Part shown: one piece after another, positions 47,754-56,050 of the stretch
Position numbering within the stretch: the stretch's first letter is position 1
Layout of the letters: every line of letters starts with the position of its first letter
NCBI RefSeq assembly: GCF_001676385.1
Contig: NZ_LYVJ01000004.1
Coordinates: forward strand, 124,001-188,000
DNA: 64,000 nt
Source of the DNA: Stenotrophomonas maltophilia
GTDB taxonomy: Bacteria; Pseudomonadota; Gammaproteobacteria; Xanthomonadales; Xanthomonadaceae
Direction: 5' to 3'
Notes under the pieces: generated by a model
What the model saw: only the letters and a program-made list of their open reading frames with translations
Databases searched by the model: none
Told to the model about the DNA's origin: nothing
Position numbers and translations under genes: made by a program

Positions 47754-48182
47754 TCAGGCGGCGCGCACGTGCGGTTCGACAATGGCCAGCAGTTGGGCCA
47801 TCGCGGTGGCATCGGCCTGGTCAGTGGCGGCACGCTGGATGAAACTCGCCCAGTCAGCGCGGGCGATCTGGCGCAGGTCCTCCGGTGTGACCGGCAGGCA
47901 GCGCATGGGCCAGAAAGGCAACCGGCGCTGCCCTACCCGGCCGCGTGCCAGTTCAATGATGTCGCCATGGCTGCTTGCGCCGCTGACCCGGGAGAACGCC
48001 ACGTCGAGCCCGTCCGGAGGGCCTTCCATGTATTGGAGGAAGCGCAGGCCATCAAACAGCAGCACGCCCGTCACGCCGGCGCTGCGGTTGAAACGGACGG
48101 CATCGGCCACCAGCGCGTCCAACTGCCTGCGGGGCAGTGCGCGGGCGGCTTCGCTTACATACACGATGGCTCGGTTCGGCAT
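47754..48182 (-). CDS. BLUF-domain blue-light sensor (copy 3)
   Basis: 142 residues from ATG 48182. RAIVYVSEAARALP, RFNRSAGVTGVLLFDGLRFL, LQYMEGPPDGLDVAFSRVSG and PFWPMRCLPVTPE; the second Ala of the YAS motif is Val but Tyr, Asn and Gln are kept. 129 bp upstream of copy 2, same strand; the two arose by duplication. Confidence 0.84.
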   Translation of the reverse strand: MPNRAIVYVSEAARALPRRQLDALVADAVRFNRSAGVTGVLLFDGLRFLQYMEGPPDGLDVAFSRVSGASSHGDIIELARGRVGQRRLPFWPMRCLPVTPEDLRQIARADWASFIQRAATDQADATAMAQLLAIVEPHVRAA

Positions 48183-48264
48183 GGATGGCGTGCGCTCGAT
48201 GCGAGCACCCAACGCTACCCCGGTGAATGTTCATGCGCTGTCTACACCTTCGATGAACGGGCCG

Positions 48265-48762
48265 TCATTCCGCCGCTGGCCGCCGCGCCGCAAGGCAGCG
48301 GCGGAGCTCCCGCAGCCAGGGAAGCACGGTCAGCAGCCCCGCTGGAGCCAGGATGAAGACCCACGCCGGCCAGTCAGCCGGTTGCCAGCCCAGCGTCCAT
48401 CCGGGTTCCGCCTCCCGCCCGATCCACAACAGGAACAACCACGGCACCACGTCCAGCACACTGTGCACGTGCTGCTCGGCCGGACTGATCCGGCGACGTC
48501 CCTCCGCAGCGGCCGTGTCCAGGTAGCCGGCCACCGCATGCACGCTCACCAGCACCGCCAGCAGGGCCACCCGTCCGTAGTTCGCCTCCAGCGCCAGCCA
48601 CGCGAGTGCCCCGGCCCCGATCAGCAGCAACTGCACGCCATGCAGCGTGCTCTCGCGCAGCCCCGATGAATGCGCCAGATCCGAGCGGCGATGGAAGTGG
48701 AAATCCAGCGCACCGGCCCCAAGCCACAGCAGGTACAGGCCGCCGGCCGCCAGTCCGTTCAT
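48265..48762 (-). CDS. Small polytopic membrane protein, unknown
   Basis: 165 residues from ATG 48762, four transmembrane helices (GGLYLLWLGAGALDFHFHRR, LLLIGAGALAWLALEA, VLDVVPWLFLLWIG, PAWVFILAPAGLLTVLP). Several His residues lie at helix ends (DFHFHRRSD, EQHVHSVLD), which could bind metal or haem. 8 bp after the alcohol dehydrogenase gene, so in one operon with it. Family not recognised. Confidence 0.7.
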   Translation of the reverse strand: MNGLAAGGLYLLWLGAGALDFHFHRRSDLAHSSGLRESTLHGVQLLLIGAGALAWLALEANYGRVALLAVLVSVHAVAGYLDTAAAEGRRRISPAEQHVHSVLDVVPWLFLLWIGREAEPGWTLGWQPADWPAWVFILAPAGLLTVLPWLRELRRCLAARRPAAE

Positions 48763-48770
48763 GCCGGGCC

Positions 48771-49934
48771 TCACGGTGTCAGCACGATCTTGCGGCAGTC
48801 GTCGTCCTTGGCATCGAACATGGCGTAGCCCTGCGCCGCGTCGGCCAGCCGCATGCGGTGGGAAATGATCCCGCCCGGATCCAGCCGGCCCTCCATGATG
48901 GCAGTCAGCAGCTCCGGCATCAGCCCCTGCACATGCGTCTGTCCCATCTTGAATGTCAGGCCCTTGTCGAACGCGTCTCCCAGCAGGAACCCGTGGATGA
49001 AACCGGCATACACGCCCGGGATGCTGACGATGCCACCCCGGCGCACTGCCGCGATGCACTGGCGGATGGCCACGCCGCTGCTGCCCTCCAGCTTCACTGC
49101 CGTCAGTGCCGCCTCCAGCGCACTGCCCTCGGCTTCGAACCCGACGGCCTCGATGCAGGCGTCGACTCCGCGGCCACCGGTCTGGCTGACGATGTAATCG
49201 GCGGGATCCTCGATTTCGCGGAAATCGATGGGTGTCACGCCAAAGGCGCGCTGCGCATAGTCCAGGCGATAGCGGAGGTGGTCGACCATGAAGATCGTTT
49301 CCGCCCCCAGCAGGCGGCAGCACGCAGCGCTCATCAATCCCACCGGGCCGGCGCCGAAGATGGCCACGGTCGCCCCCGGTTTCACCCCGGCGTTGAGCGC
49401 GGCCTGGTAGCCCGTGGGCAGGATGTCGGACAGGAACAGCACCTGTTCGTCGGCGATGCCTTCGGGAATCCGCAACGGGCCGATGTTCGCCTTCGGGACA
49501 CGCACGAACTCCGCCTGTCCACCGGCCACGCCACCGTAGAGATGGCTATAGCCGAACAGCGCTGCAGGCGGCAGCAGGCCCTTCGGGTTCAATGCGGCAC
49601 CCCTGCCGGAATTGGTGGTTTCGCAGGCCGCATACTCGGCAAGCCGGCAGTGGAAGCACTCGCCGCAGGCGATGACGAACGGGATGACGACCCGGTCGCC
49701 TGGCCGCACCCGGGTGACGGCACTGCCGACCTCTTCCACGATGCCCATGAATTCGTGGCCCAGCACATCGCCGTCGTGCAGGTCCGGAATCTTCCCGCGG
49801 TAGAGATGCAGGTCCGAGCCGCAGATCGCGGTGGCGGTCACCCGCAGGATCAGGTCATCGTCGGCGGCCAGCACCGGGTCGGGGACAGTCTCGACGCGCA
49901 CATCCTTGCGCCCGTGGTAGGTCAATGCCTGCAT
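48771..49934 (-). CDS. Zinc-dependent alcohol dehydrogenase (formaldehyde dehydrogenase-like)
   Basis: 387 residues from ATG 49934. Catalytic zinc site [11 protein letters not shown] ... [12 protein letters not shown], structural zinc Cys in [19 protein letters not shown]-binding [16 protein letters not shown]. The long insert around 255-300 is typical of the glutathione-independent formaldehyde dehydrogenase-like class. Oxidises an alcohol or aldehyde hydrate with NAD(P). Co-transcribed with the small membrane protein. Confidence 0.9.
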   Translation of the reverse strand: MQALTYHGRKDVRVETVPDPVLAADDDLILRVTATAICGSDLHLYRGKIPDLHDGDVLGHEFMGIVEEVGSAVTRVRPGDRVVIPFVIACGECFHCRLAEYAACETTNSGRGAALNPKGLLPPAALFGYSHLYGGVAGGQAEFVRVPKANIGPLRIPEGIADEQVLFLSDILPTGYQAALNAGVKPGATVAIFGAGPVGLMSAACCRLLGAETIFMVDHLRYRLDYAQRAFGVTPIDFREIEDPADYIVSQTGGRGVDACIEAVGFEAEGSALEAALTAVKLEGSSGVAIRQCIAAVRRGGIVSIPGVYAGFIHGFLLGDAFDKGLTFKMGQTHVQGLMPELLTAIMEGRLDPGGIISHRMRLADAAQGYAMFDAKDDDCRKIVLTP

Positions 49935-50081
49935 CGCACGTCTCCGCGGAACGGGACGCCAGCATCGCAGGCCGCCCATGCCCTGAGGGTGACCGCGTGG
50001 TGTGCGCGGCGTTCATTCGCCGGCCTCGCCACGTTAACCCGTGCGGGCGCAGCCTTGCAGGCCCCGCTGCAGGAGACCGCA

Positions 50082-50270
50082 ATGAACGACAAGCTGCCCT
50101 TCAATCCGACCGTCGACGTGGATGACCAATCCAAGGCGCATACACCCGACAAGCGTCGCAACGATCACGCCCGGTGGAAGGAGCACGACATGCCCGATGA
50201 CGGCGGCGGCCCCAAGGCGACGCCCGAAGACTACGAGCGGACGGATCCGGACCCCACCGGCAAACGCTGA
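50082..50270 (+). CDS. Small acidic/hydrophilic protein
   Basis: 62 residues from ATG 50082 (AGGAGA upstream): NDKLPFNPTVDVDDQSKAHT, RRNDHARWKEHDMPDDGGGP. Charged and probably disordered. Stress-island neighbourhood; function unknown. Confidence 0.6.
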   Translation: MNDKLPFNPTVDVDDQSKAHTPDKRRNDHARWKEHDMPDDGGGPKATPEDYERTDPDPTGKR

Positions 50271-50358
50271 GTCCGCCTCACATGCCGGATGCGCGGGATT
50301 CACGGCCGCACCAGCAGGCTGCAGGAAACGCATCCGGAACCCCCGTGCGAGGTGTGGC

Positions 50359-50997
50359 ATGTGGAAACGCAATGGTCTTTCGCTGGTACTGCTGGTCCTG
50401 ACCCTGCTGTTCATCACGGGCCAGGCGCTGGCCGGCCTGCAGGTGCACAACCAGGAACTGGTCCAGCATGGCCGGGCGCCACTGGACCTGTGGCATTACC
50501 TGGGCAGCGGGCACTTCGTCAGCGCCACGTTCGAAAACTGGGAAAGCGAGTTCCTGCAGATGGGCATGTACGTGCTGCTGACAGTCAGCCTGCGCCAGCG
50601 TGGCTCGGCCGAGTCCCGTCCGCTGGATCCCGCGCAGGAGCATGAACGCATCGATCCCGGCCCCGCGCCATGGCCGGTCAGGCGTGGCGGCCTGTGGAAA
50701 CGGCTGTACGGCCACTCGCTGGCGATCGCCTTCGGCGCGCTGTTCCTGCTCAGCTTCGGCCTGCATGCCGCAGGCAGCTGGCGGGCCGAGCAGCTGGAAC
50801 GGCAACTGCAGGGCCTCCCGCCGCCCGGCTTCCTCGAACACCTCTGCAGCAGCACGTTCTGGTTCGAATCAATGCAGAACTGGCAGAGTGAATTCCTGGC
50901 CGTGCTGTCGCTTGTGGTGCTCACCATCTTCCTGCGCCAGAAGGGCTCGCCGCAGTCCAAGCCGGTCCAGGCCCCGCACGCGCAGACGGGAGACTGA
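50359..50997 (+). CDS. DUF6766-like membrane protein
   Basis: 212 residues. Two similar halves, each with a transmembrane helix followed by a loop and a motif: LVLLVLTLLFITGQALAG ... ENWESEFLQMGMYVLLTVSL and LAIAFGALFLLSFGLHAAG ... QNWQSEFLAVLSLVVLTIFL. The internal repeat (W-x-S-E-F-L) points to tandem duplication. Function unknown. Ends 3 bp before the next gene. Confidence 0.78.
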   Translation: MWKRNGLSLVLLVLTLLFITGQALAGLQVHNQELVQHGRAPLDLWHYLGSGHFVSATFENWESEFLQMGMYVLLTVSLRQRGSAESRPLDPAQEHERIDPGPAPWPVRRGGLWKRLYGHSLAIAFGALFLLSFGLHAAGSWRAEQLERQLQGLPPPGFLEHLCSSTFWFESMQNWQSEFLAVLSLVVLTIFLRQKGSPQSKPVQAPHAQTGD

Positions 50998-51000
50998 CCG

Positions 51001-51588
51001 ATGCCGCGCGAGGCCGCCACCGCATTGCTGGTCATCGACATGTTCAGCCGCTTCGACTTTCCCGATGCGGCCGCCCTGGCGCCGCTGGCCGAGCGGGCCG
51101 CCAGGCAGATCCGCCGCCTGCGCGATCATTGCGATGAACACCACTGGCCGGTGATCTATGCCAATGACAACTTCTCGGACTGGAAGCGTGACTTCCGCCA
51201 GCAGGTGGAGCAATGCCGGCAGGACGGCGGCCCGGCGGCGCGCATCGCCACGGTGCTTGCACCGGTCCCCGGGCACTATTTCGTGCTCAAGCCCAAGCAC
51301 TCCGCGTTCCTGGCCACACCCTTGCCGATCCTGCTCGCCAAGCTGGGGGTCCGCCGCCTCTGGCTCAGCGGGATGACCGCCGATTCCTGCGTACTGGCCA
51401 CGGCGCTGGATGCGAATGCCCGCGAGTACGACATCACCATTGCACGCGAGGCGGTCGCCGCCCTGCCCGCCAGGAAGCGGCATGCACTGGACCTGCTTGC
51501 CGCATCCGGTGCCGCACAGGTCATGCCGGTGTCGCGCCTGCTGGCGGGCCCGCGGTCGACCGCAGGGAACGGCGCGCATCGACGCTGA
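51001..51588 (+). CDS. Isochorismatase-family cysteine hydrolase
   Basis: 195 residues. Catalytic triad of the family: Asp in TALLVIDMFSRFDFPD, Lys in HYFVLKPKHSAF, Cys in LSGMTADSCVLATALDANAR. Hydrolyses an amide or similar bond; substrate unknown. Immediately follows the DUF6766-like gene, so likely in one operon. Confidence 0.88.
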   Translation: MPREAATALLVIDMFSRFDFPDAAALAPLAERAARQIRRLRDHCDEHHWPVIYANDNFSDWKRDFRQQVEQCRQDGGPAARIATVLAPVPGHYFVLKPKHSAFLATPLPILLAKLGVRRLWLSGMTADSCVLATALDANAREYDITIAREAVAALPARKRHALDLLAASGAAQVMPVSRLLAGPRSTAGNGAHRR

Positions 51589-51756
51589 GCACACCGCCGC
51601 GCAATTCATTACACCAATGAACGCGCGCGGACTGATCGACTCCGAGCATCGCTTCTTAGGAATAATCGCAAAATTCGAAGTAATTCGATGCCCACTGCGA
51701 CAGCAGCGCCAGAATGAGCGCCACGCCCCTCGTTGGCGCTGATCACCTCCCCGCGC

Positions 51757-52386
51757 ATGAATGGATTTCCTCCTGCACCGCGCCGGCTGCGCCTGGCGCT
51801 CCTGGATGACCACGAAGTCGTCCGCCGCGGCACCGCGCTGCACCTGACCCGCGACGTACGTTTCAGGATCGTCGCCAGCCATGCCCACAGCGATGGATTC
51901 ATCGCGAGCCTGCAGCAGGTGCCGGTCGACGTCGCCATCATCGACCTGACCCTGGCACGCGGCGACCGCAGCAGCGCCGAACTGGTGCCCCTGTTGCGAC
52001 AATTGTTCCCGCGCATGCCGCTGCTCGCCTTTGCCACGTGGTCGCCTGCCACTCGCGTCAAGGAGCTGATCAACGCCGGGCTCAGCGGCTTCGTGGGCAA
52101 GGCCGAGCCCCTGGACATGCTGTCCGAGGCCATCGTGCGCGTGTTCCAAGGGTTGAGCCGCGTCCCGCCCGATTGCCTGCTTCCGGCCGACTGCGAGGAA
52201 CTCAGCCGTAACGAACGCGAGGTGCTGGATCTGTTGCTGGCCGGACTGACCGTCTCTGAAATCGCACTGCGCCGGCATCGAAGCGTGAAAACCGTCAGCA
52301 CGCAGAAGGTTGCCGCGTTGCGCAAGCTGGGGCTGCGGAGCGCGGCGGAAATCTACGCAATGCGCCCGCAGACGGAGTCATCGTGA
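51757..52386 (+). CDS. LuxR/NarL-family response regulator
   Basis: 209 residues. Receiver domain with LALLDDHEVVRRGTALHL and Asp in VDVAIIDLTLARGD, LAFATW and Lys in GFVGKAEPLDML; C-terminal LuxR HTH with LSRNEREVLDLLLAGLTVSE and HRSVKTVSTQKVAALRKLGL. ATG 51757 lacks a clear ribosome-binding site; TTG 51733 is an alternative. Its TGA overlaps the GTG start of the sensor kinase (GTGA), so they are a coupled two-component pair. Upstream DNA has two AATTCGA repeats exactly 10 bp apart (51672, 51682). Confidence 0.88.
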   Translation: MNGFPPAPRRLRLALLDDHEVVRRGTALHLTRDVRFRIVASHAHSDGFIASLQQVPVDVAIIDLTLARGDRSSAELVPLLRQLFPRMPLLAFATWSPATRVKELINAGLSGFVGKAEPLDMLSEAIVRVFQGLSRVPPDCLLPADCEELSRNEREVLDLLLAGLTVSEIALRRHRSVKTVSTQKVAALRKLGLRSAAEIYAMRPQTESS

Positions 52387-54710
52387 GGGGCAGCCTGCCA
52401 GCACATCGGCGGACCTCGTTCGTCCTGCTGCTGGCGCTGCTCCTGCTCCCGGCGGCGTCGGCGGAGGACGTGCGCTCGCACCGCTGGGCAGCGGGGAGCA
52501 TCGTACGGGTCGCAACGAACCCGGCACTGCGCCCGCTCCCCGCCGAACTGGCCCGGTCGATGCCACTGCCGACGCTGGCTCACGGTTATGCCGGACTCGT
52601 GGCCCGCCATGCCCGGCTGCAGTTCGTCGATCATCCCTACCCGACCACCGGCGCAGCGATTGCTGCCGTCTGCGCACGGGAGGCCGATCTGGTGCTGGTG
52701 GTCGGCAACCCCGGGCATCCACCGCCCCCCTGCCCCGGGATGGTGGCCTCGCCCCGCTTTCACGGTGGCAAGACGGTGCTGGCCGGGCGGCCAGGTGAGT
52801 GGCTGCCGCGCGACATCAACGACTTCAACGGCCGGGTGCTCGCGGTCGTCGAAGGCGGGCCCTACGCAGGCTGGTTGCGCGCGCATCATCCGCAGATCCA
52901 GCTGCTGCACCGGCCAGACCGGCATGCGGCGCTGGCAGCGGTCATCGCCGGCCACGCCGACGCGGCGGTTGGCGTTGAGACCACGCTTCGCCCCATGGTG
53001 CGTCGCTACTTCCCGGGCGAGCTTGACCTGCATCCTGTCGACTCCGCCTTTTCCACCGATCTGCGGCTGCTGGCACGCCGCGATGACATCGAGCTGCTGG
53101 AACGCATCCAGCAGGGATTGCAGCGGATCACGCTGGAGGAACACGCCAGCCTGTTGCAGCGCTGGGCCGGGCAGATGCTGCCGGAGCCGTTCGGCCGCGC
53201 TTTGCACTGGATACGTACCCCCCAGCCCTGGTGGCACCTTGCGGTACTGGCGCTGGTGGCAACGCCGTTCCTCCTGCTGCCCTCGATGCAGTACGCGATC
53301 ACCCGCGCCTGCCGCGGACAGGCCCGGGCGATCGGCATGCTCAGCCATGAGATACGCAACGCCGCGCAGGCCCTGCTTGCCTCGGTCCGCCTGCTCAGGC
53401 AATCGCCGGGGCCGGCGCGGCAGGACCAACTGCTGGCAGCGGCCGACGCCGCCGGCCATTCGCTGCGCAGCCTGCTCGACCGGTCACTGGACTTCTCGCG
53501 CCTGCAGAGTGGCACCTTCCAGTCCGATCCCAGGCCGTGCGACCTCACTCAGCTCTGCAGCCAGGCGATTGCTGTCATTCGCCCGCAGGCCGAACTGAAG
53601 GGACTGCAGGTGCATCTCGAAGTCCCCCGGCATCCCTCGCTGTGGCTGCACCTTGACCCGGATGCACTGCGCCATATCGTCGACAACCTGTTGGCGAACG
53701 CACTGAAATTCACCGACGCAGGGAGCATCCACCTGCGGGTGCGGCTTGTGCCCGGCGCACGCCCCCAGCAGCTGGTCCTGGATGTGATTGACAGCGGCAT
53801 CGGCATCGGCAGCGCGCGGATGGCCTCCATCTTCGAGCCCTTCCAGCAGGGCGCCGAAGGCGGGGAACGTGGCGGCAGTGGCCTCGGACTGGCCATCGCG
53901 CGTGAGCTCGCCGTCGCCATGGGCGGTGCCCTGACCGTTCACAGCGTGCGTGGACGCGGCAGCCGCTTCACGCTGCGGGTGCCTGTGCGCGCAGCCACGC
54001 CGGGGCCACGCCGCCCGGACACGGCCCGCCGCCCGGGCATGCCGCTCGCGGGCCTGGAACTGCTGCTGGTCGAAGATCACGCGCTCAACCGTCACCTCAT
54101 TGCCGGGCAACTGCAACGCCTGGGCGCCGACGTGCTGGCACTGGCCGATGCCGCCAGTGCGATTGCCGAGCAGGCACGCCGGCCACGCGCCGCCGTGCTT
54201 CTGGACATCGGCTTGCGCGGAATGGATGGGTATGCCCTCGCCCGCCGCCTCAGGCGCGACGCCCAGGGGCCACTGAGGTTGATCGCGCTGTCCGCGCACA
54301 CGGGCCGGAGGCACGCGATCCGATGCAGGCAGGCAGGTTTCGACGCCGTGCTGACCAAGCCGCTGCGTACAGGGGTGCTGCTGCAGGTGTTGGGCCTGTC
54401 GCCCGAAGAGGCAGAAATCCTTGACGCCCCCACGACGCCGGATCCGGCCTATGCGGTAGACATTGCAGTGGAACTGGGCGAAATCGACCGTGCCCTGGCA
54501 GAGGCCGATGCGGAGCGGGTCCGCCACCATGCACATCGACTGCAGGGCACGCTGCAGTTCTGCGGCGCCGTGGAGCAGGCCGGCATCGCAGCCGACCTGT
54601 GGGCGCTGGCGCGCCTGGACTCACCCGACTGGGCTGGCGCACGCCACCTGCTGGCGTCACTGCAGCGCTGGCACGGCGACCTGGCCCAGGCCCCCATGCC
54701 AGCGCCCTGA
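52383..54710 (+). CDS. Hybrid sensor histidine kinase with periplasmic solute-binding-like domain (EvgS/BvgS type)
   Basis: 775 residues from GTG 52383. Signal/anchor segment (SFVLLLALLLLPAASA), one SBP_bac_3-like periplasmic domain (about 40-275), transmembrane helix HLAVLALVATPFLLLPSM, HisKA with phospho-His about 322 in GMLSHEIRNAAQALL, HATPase with DNLLANALKFTD and GSGLGLAIARELA, receiver with Asp about 608 in LLDIGLRGMDGYALARRL, and C-terminal HPt with His about 718 in HHAHRLQGTLQFCG. The full phosphorelay in one chain would feed the coupled LuxR regulator. Ligand unknown. No PAS domain is visible. Confidence 0.9.
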   Translation: MRGSLPAHRRTSFVLLLALLLLPAASAEDVRSHRWAAGSIVRVATNPALRPLPAELARSMPLPTLAHGYAGLVARHARLQFVDHPYPTTGAAIAAVCAREADLVLVVGNPGHPPPPCPGMVASPRFHGGKTVLAGRPGEWLPRDINDFNGRVLAVVEGGPYAGWLRAHHPQIQLLHRPDRHAALAAVIAGHADAAVGVETTLRPMVRRYFPGELDLHPVDSAFSTDLRLLARRDDIELLERIQQGLQRITLEEHASLLQRWAGQMLPEPFGRALHWIRTPQPWWHLAVLALVATPFLLLPSMQYAITRACRGQARAIGMLSHEIRNAAQALLASVRLLRQSPGPARQDQLLAAADAAGHSLRSLLDRSLDFSRLQSGTFQSDPRPCDLTQLCSQAIAVIRPQAELKGLQVHLEVPRHPSLWLHLDPDALRHIVDNLLANALKFTDAGSIHLRVRLVPGARPQQLVLDVIDSGIGIGSARMASIFEPFQQGAEGGERGGSGLGLAIARELAVAMGGALTVHSVRGRGSRFTLRVPVRAATPGPRRPDTARRPGMPLAGLELLLVEDHALNRHLIAGQLQRLGADVLALADAASAIAEQARRPRAAVLLDIGLRGMDGYALARRLRRDAQGPLRLIALSAHTGRRHAIRCRQAGFDAVLTKPLRTGVLLQVLGLSPEEAEILDAPTTPDPAYAVDIAVELGEIDRALAEADAERVRHHAHRLQGTLQFCGAVEQAGIAADLWALARLDSPDWAGARHLLASLQRWHGDLAQAPMPAP

Positions 54711-55466
54711 TCACGCGGCCAGGCGCTCGACCTGGCGACGGGTCAGGTCGTTGAAACGGCCCAGCGACATCAGGTGCTGATGGATCAGCGCGAGCCAGCC
54801 GCTACGGTGCCATTCGACCACGGTCGCTTCCGGCAGCGCGACGAACTTCTCGACATCCACGACCTGGAAGCCATTGAGGTTGAACTCGCGACCGTCGGGG
54901 GTACGCACCGTGGCGTTGCGCTCCACCAGCAGGCCGTTCTCGATCAGGGCCTTGGAGAAGGCCTGGGTCTGCTCATGCTCGCGGGTGAACTGCCCGCAGA
55001 ATTCCAGCGCCTGCTGCACCAGTTCGGTGGCCTTGCCATCGACGAACAACGGCTGGCCCTCGTCGCCGCCCTTGACCACGCGCGGGCTCGCTTCATCGAT
55101 GCCCAGCAGGAAGTCGTTCTCCGCGCCCGTATCGATGAAGATGAAGGGATGGCGGCGCAGGTAGGCCGGGATATAGGCCTCGTCCTCCCACAGCCCGTCC
55201 TTGATGAACAGGTTCTGGTCGGAGACGCCCACGGCGGCCATCGGCACAGCGGTCGGGCCAGCGAACAGGATCGGGAAGTGGTGCAGCGCCAGCGAGAACT
55301 CGCCCAGCACCAGCGGAATCGCGTTGTTGCCCGCGGCAAACTCGAGCTTGCCAGGCAGGATGCGCAGGTCAGCGTGCACATCGGCCTGCAGCGGCACCGG
55401 ACGGGTATAGAACAGGGGGGCGCCGCTCTGCGCCGCTTCGGTGGTGGTGTCGCGGGTGGTGGTCAT
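54711..55466 (-). CDS. SapC-family protein
   Basis: 251 residues from ATG 55466. LRILPGKLEFAAGNNAIPLV, EFSLALHHFPILFAG, PTAVPMAAVGVSDQNLF and YIPAYLRRHPFIFIDTG match SapC proteins, which often accompany TonB-dependent receptors and were first linked to S-layer/peptide resistance names. No catalytic motif is known. It is convergent with the kinase gene. Confidence 0.85.
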   Translation of the reverse strand: MTTTRDTTTEAAQSGAPLFYTRPVPLQADVHADLRILPGKLEFAAGNNAIPLVLGEFSLALHHFPILFAGPTAVPMAAVGVSDQNLFIKDGLWEDEAYIPAYLRRHPFIFIDTGAENDFLLGIDEASPRVVKGGDEGQPLFVDGKATELVQQALEFCGQFTREHEQTQAFSKALIENGLLVERNATVRTPDGREFNLNGFQVVDVEKFVALPEATVVEWHRSGWLALIHQHLMSLGRFNDLTRRQVERLAA

Positions 55467-55576
55467 CTTGGAAACCGTTCGATCATGCGCGCCTGCCATC
55501 CCGGGCGCGCCAGCGGGAACAACCTGAATCCCGCATTATCAACAAGCTCGACGACAACGGCCAGCCCGACGCCGGA

Positions 55577-55903
55577 CTACTTCAGCTGCAGGGGGTAGCG
55601 CTGCCAAAGCACGTGGACCAGGAACCCGGCCAGTTCAGTATCGCGGGCACTGATCGCCGCCCGGATCTTGTCCAGCAGCACCATGTCCGAACAGGAGCGC
55701 ACGTCCGCATGGTTGGCCTGGCCTGCCCTGCGCGCACGGTAGCGCGCGGCCCGCTGCGCGTCGCTCATTGCGTACCCGAACTTCGGCGGACGGCCGCGCT
55801 TTCGCGGCAGGGTCAGCTCCAGGGTTCCGGGGTCTTTGTCATCACGCATGGCGGGTGCGGGCGGCGGCGGGCATCGGGGGGTGCGCAATTTATCGTGAGG
55901 CAT
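55577..55903 (-). CDS. Small AT-hook-like basic protein
   Basis: 108 residues from ATG 55903 (a start at 55849 is possible). The motif RKRGRPPKFGY is a canonical AT-hook core, followed by DAQRAARYRARRAGQ and a helical C-terminus (DKIRAAISARDTELAGFLVH). Probably DNA-binding. Single gene. Confidence 0.7.
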   Translation of the reverse strand: MPHDKLRTPRCPPPPAPAMRDDKDPGTLELTLPRKRGRPPKFGYAMSDAQRAARYRARRAGQANHADVRSCSDMVLLDKIRAAISARDTELAGFLVHVLWQRYPLQLK

Positions 55904-56011
55904 CACTTTAATCCAGCCTTTTCTGCATGTTTTGTTGCAATGCAATACAGGAACCACGCGTGCCTGCCGCAGATCCGGCCTGCATGGATACACCGACCCA
56001 GTCAGCGGCAG

Positions 56012-56040
56012 AAAAAAAGGGAGCCCGCGTACGGGCTCCC
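56012..56040 (-). terminator. Rho-independent terminator of the second EF-G gene
   Basis: GGGAGCCCG (56019-56027), CGTA, CGGGCTCCC (56032-56040); on the reverse strand followed by CTTTTTTTC. 10 bp after the EF-G stop. Confidence 0.9.
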
Positions 56041-56050
56041 CTGTCCTTCT

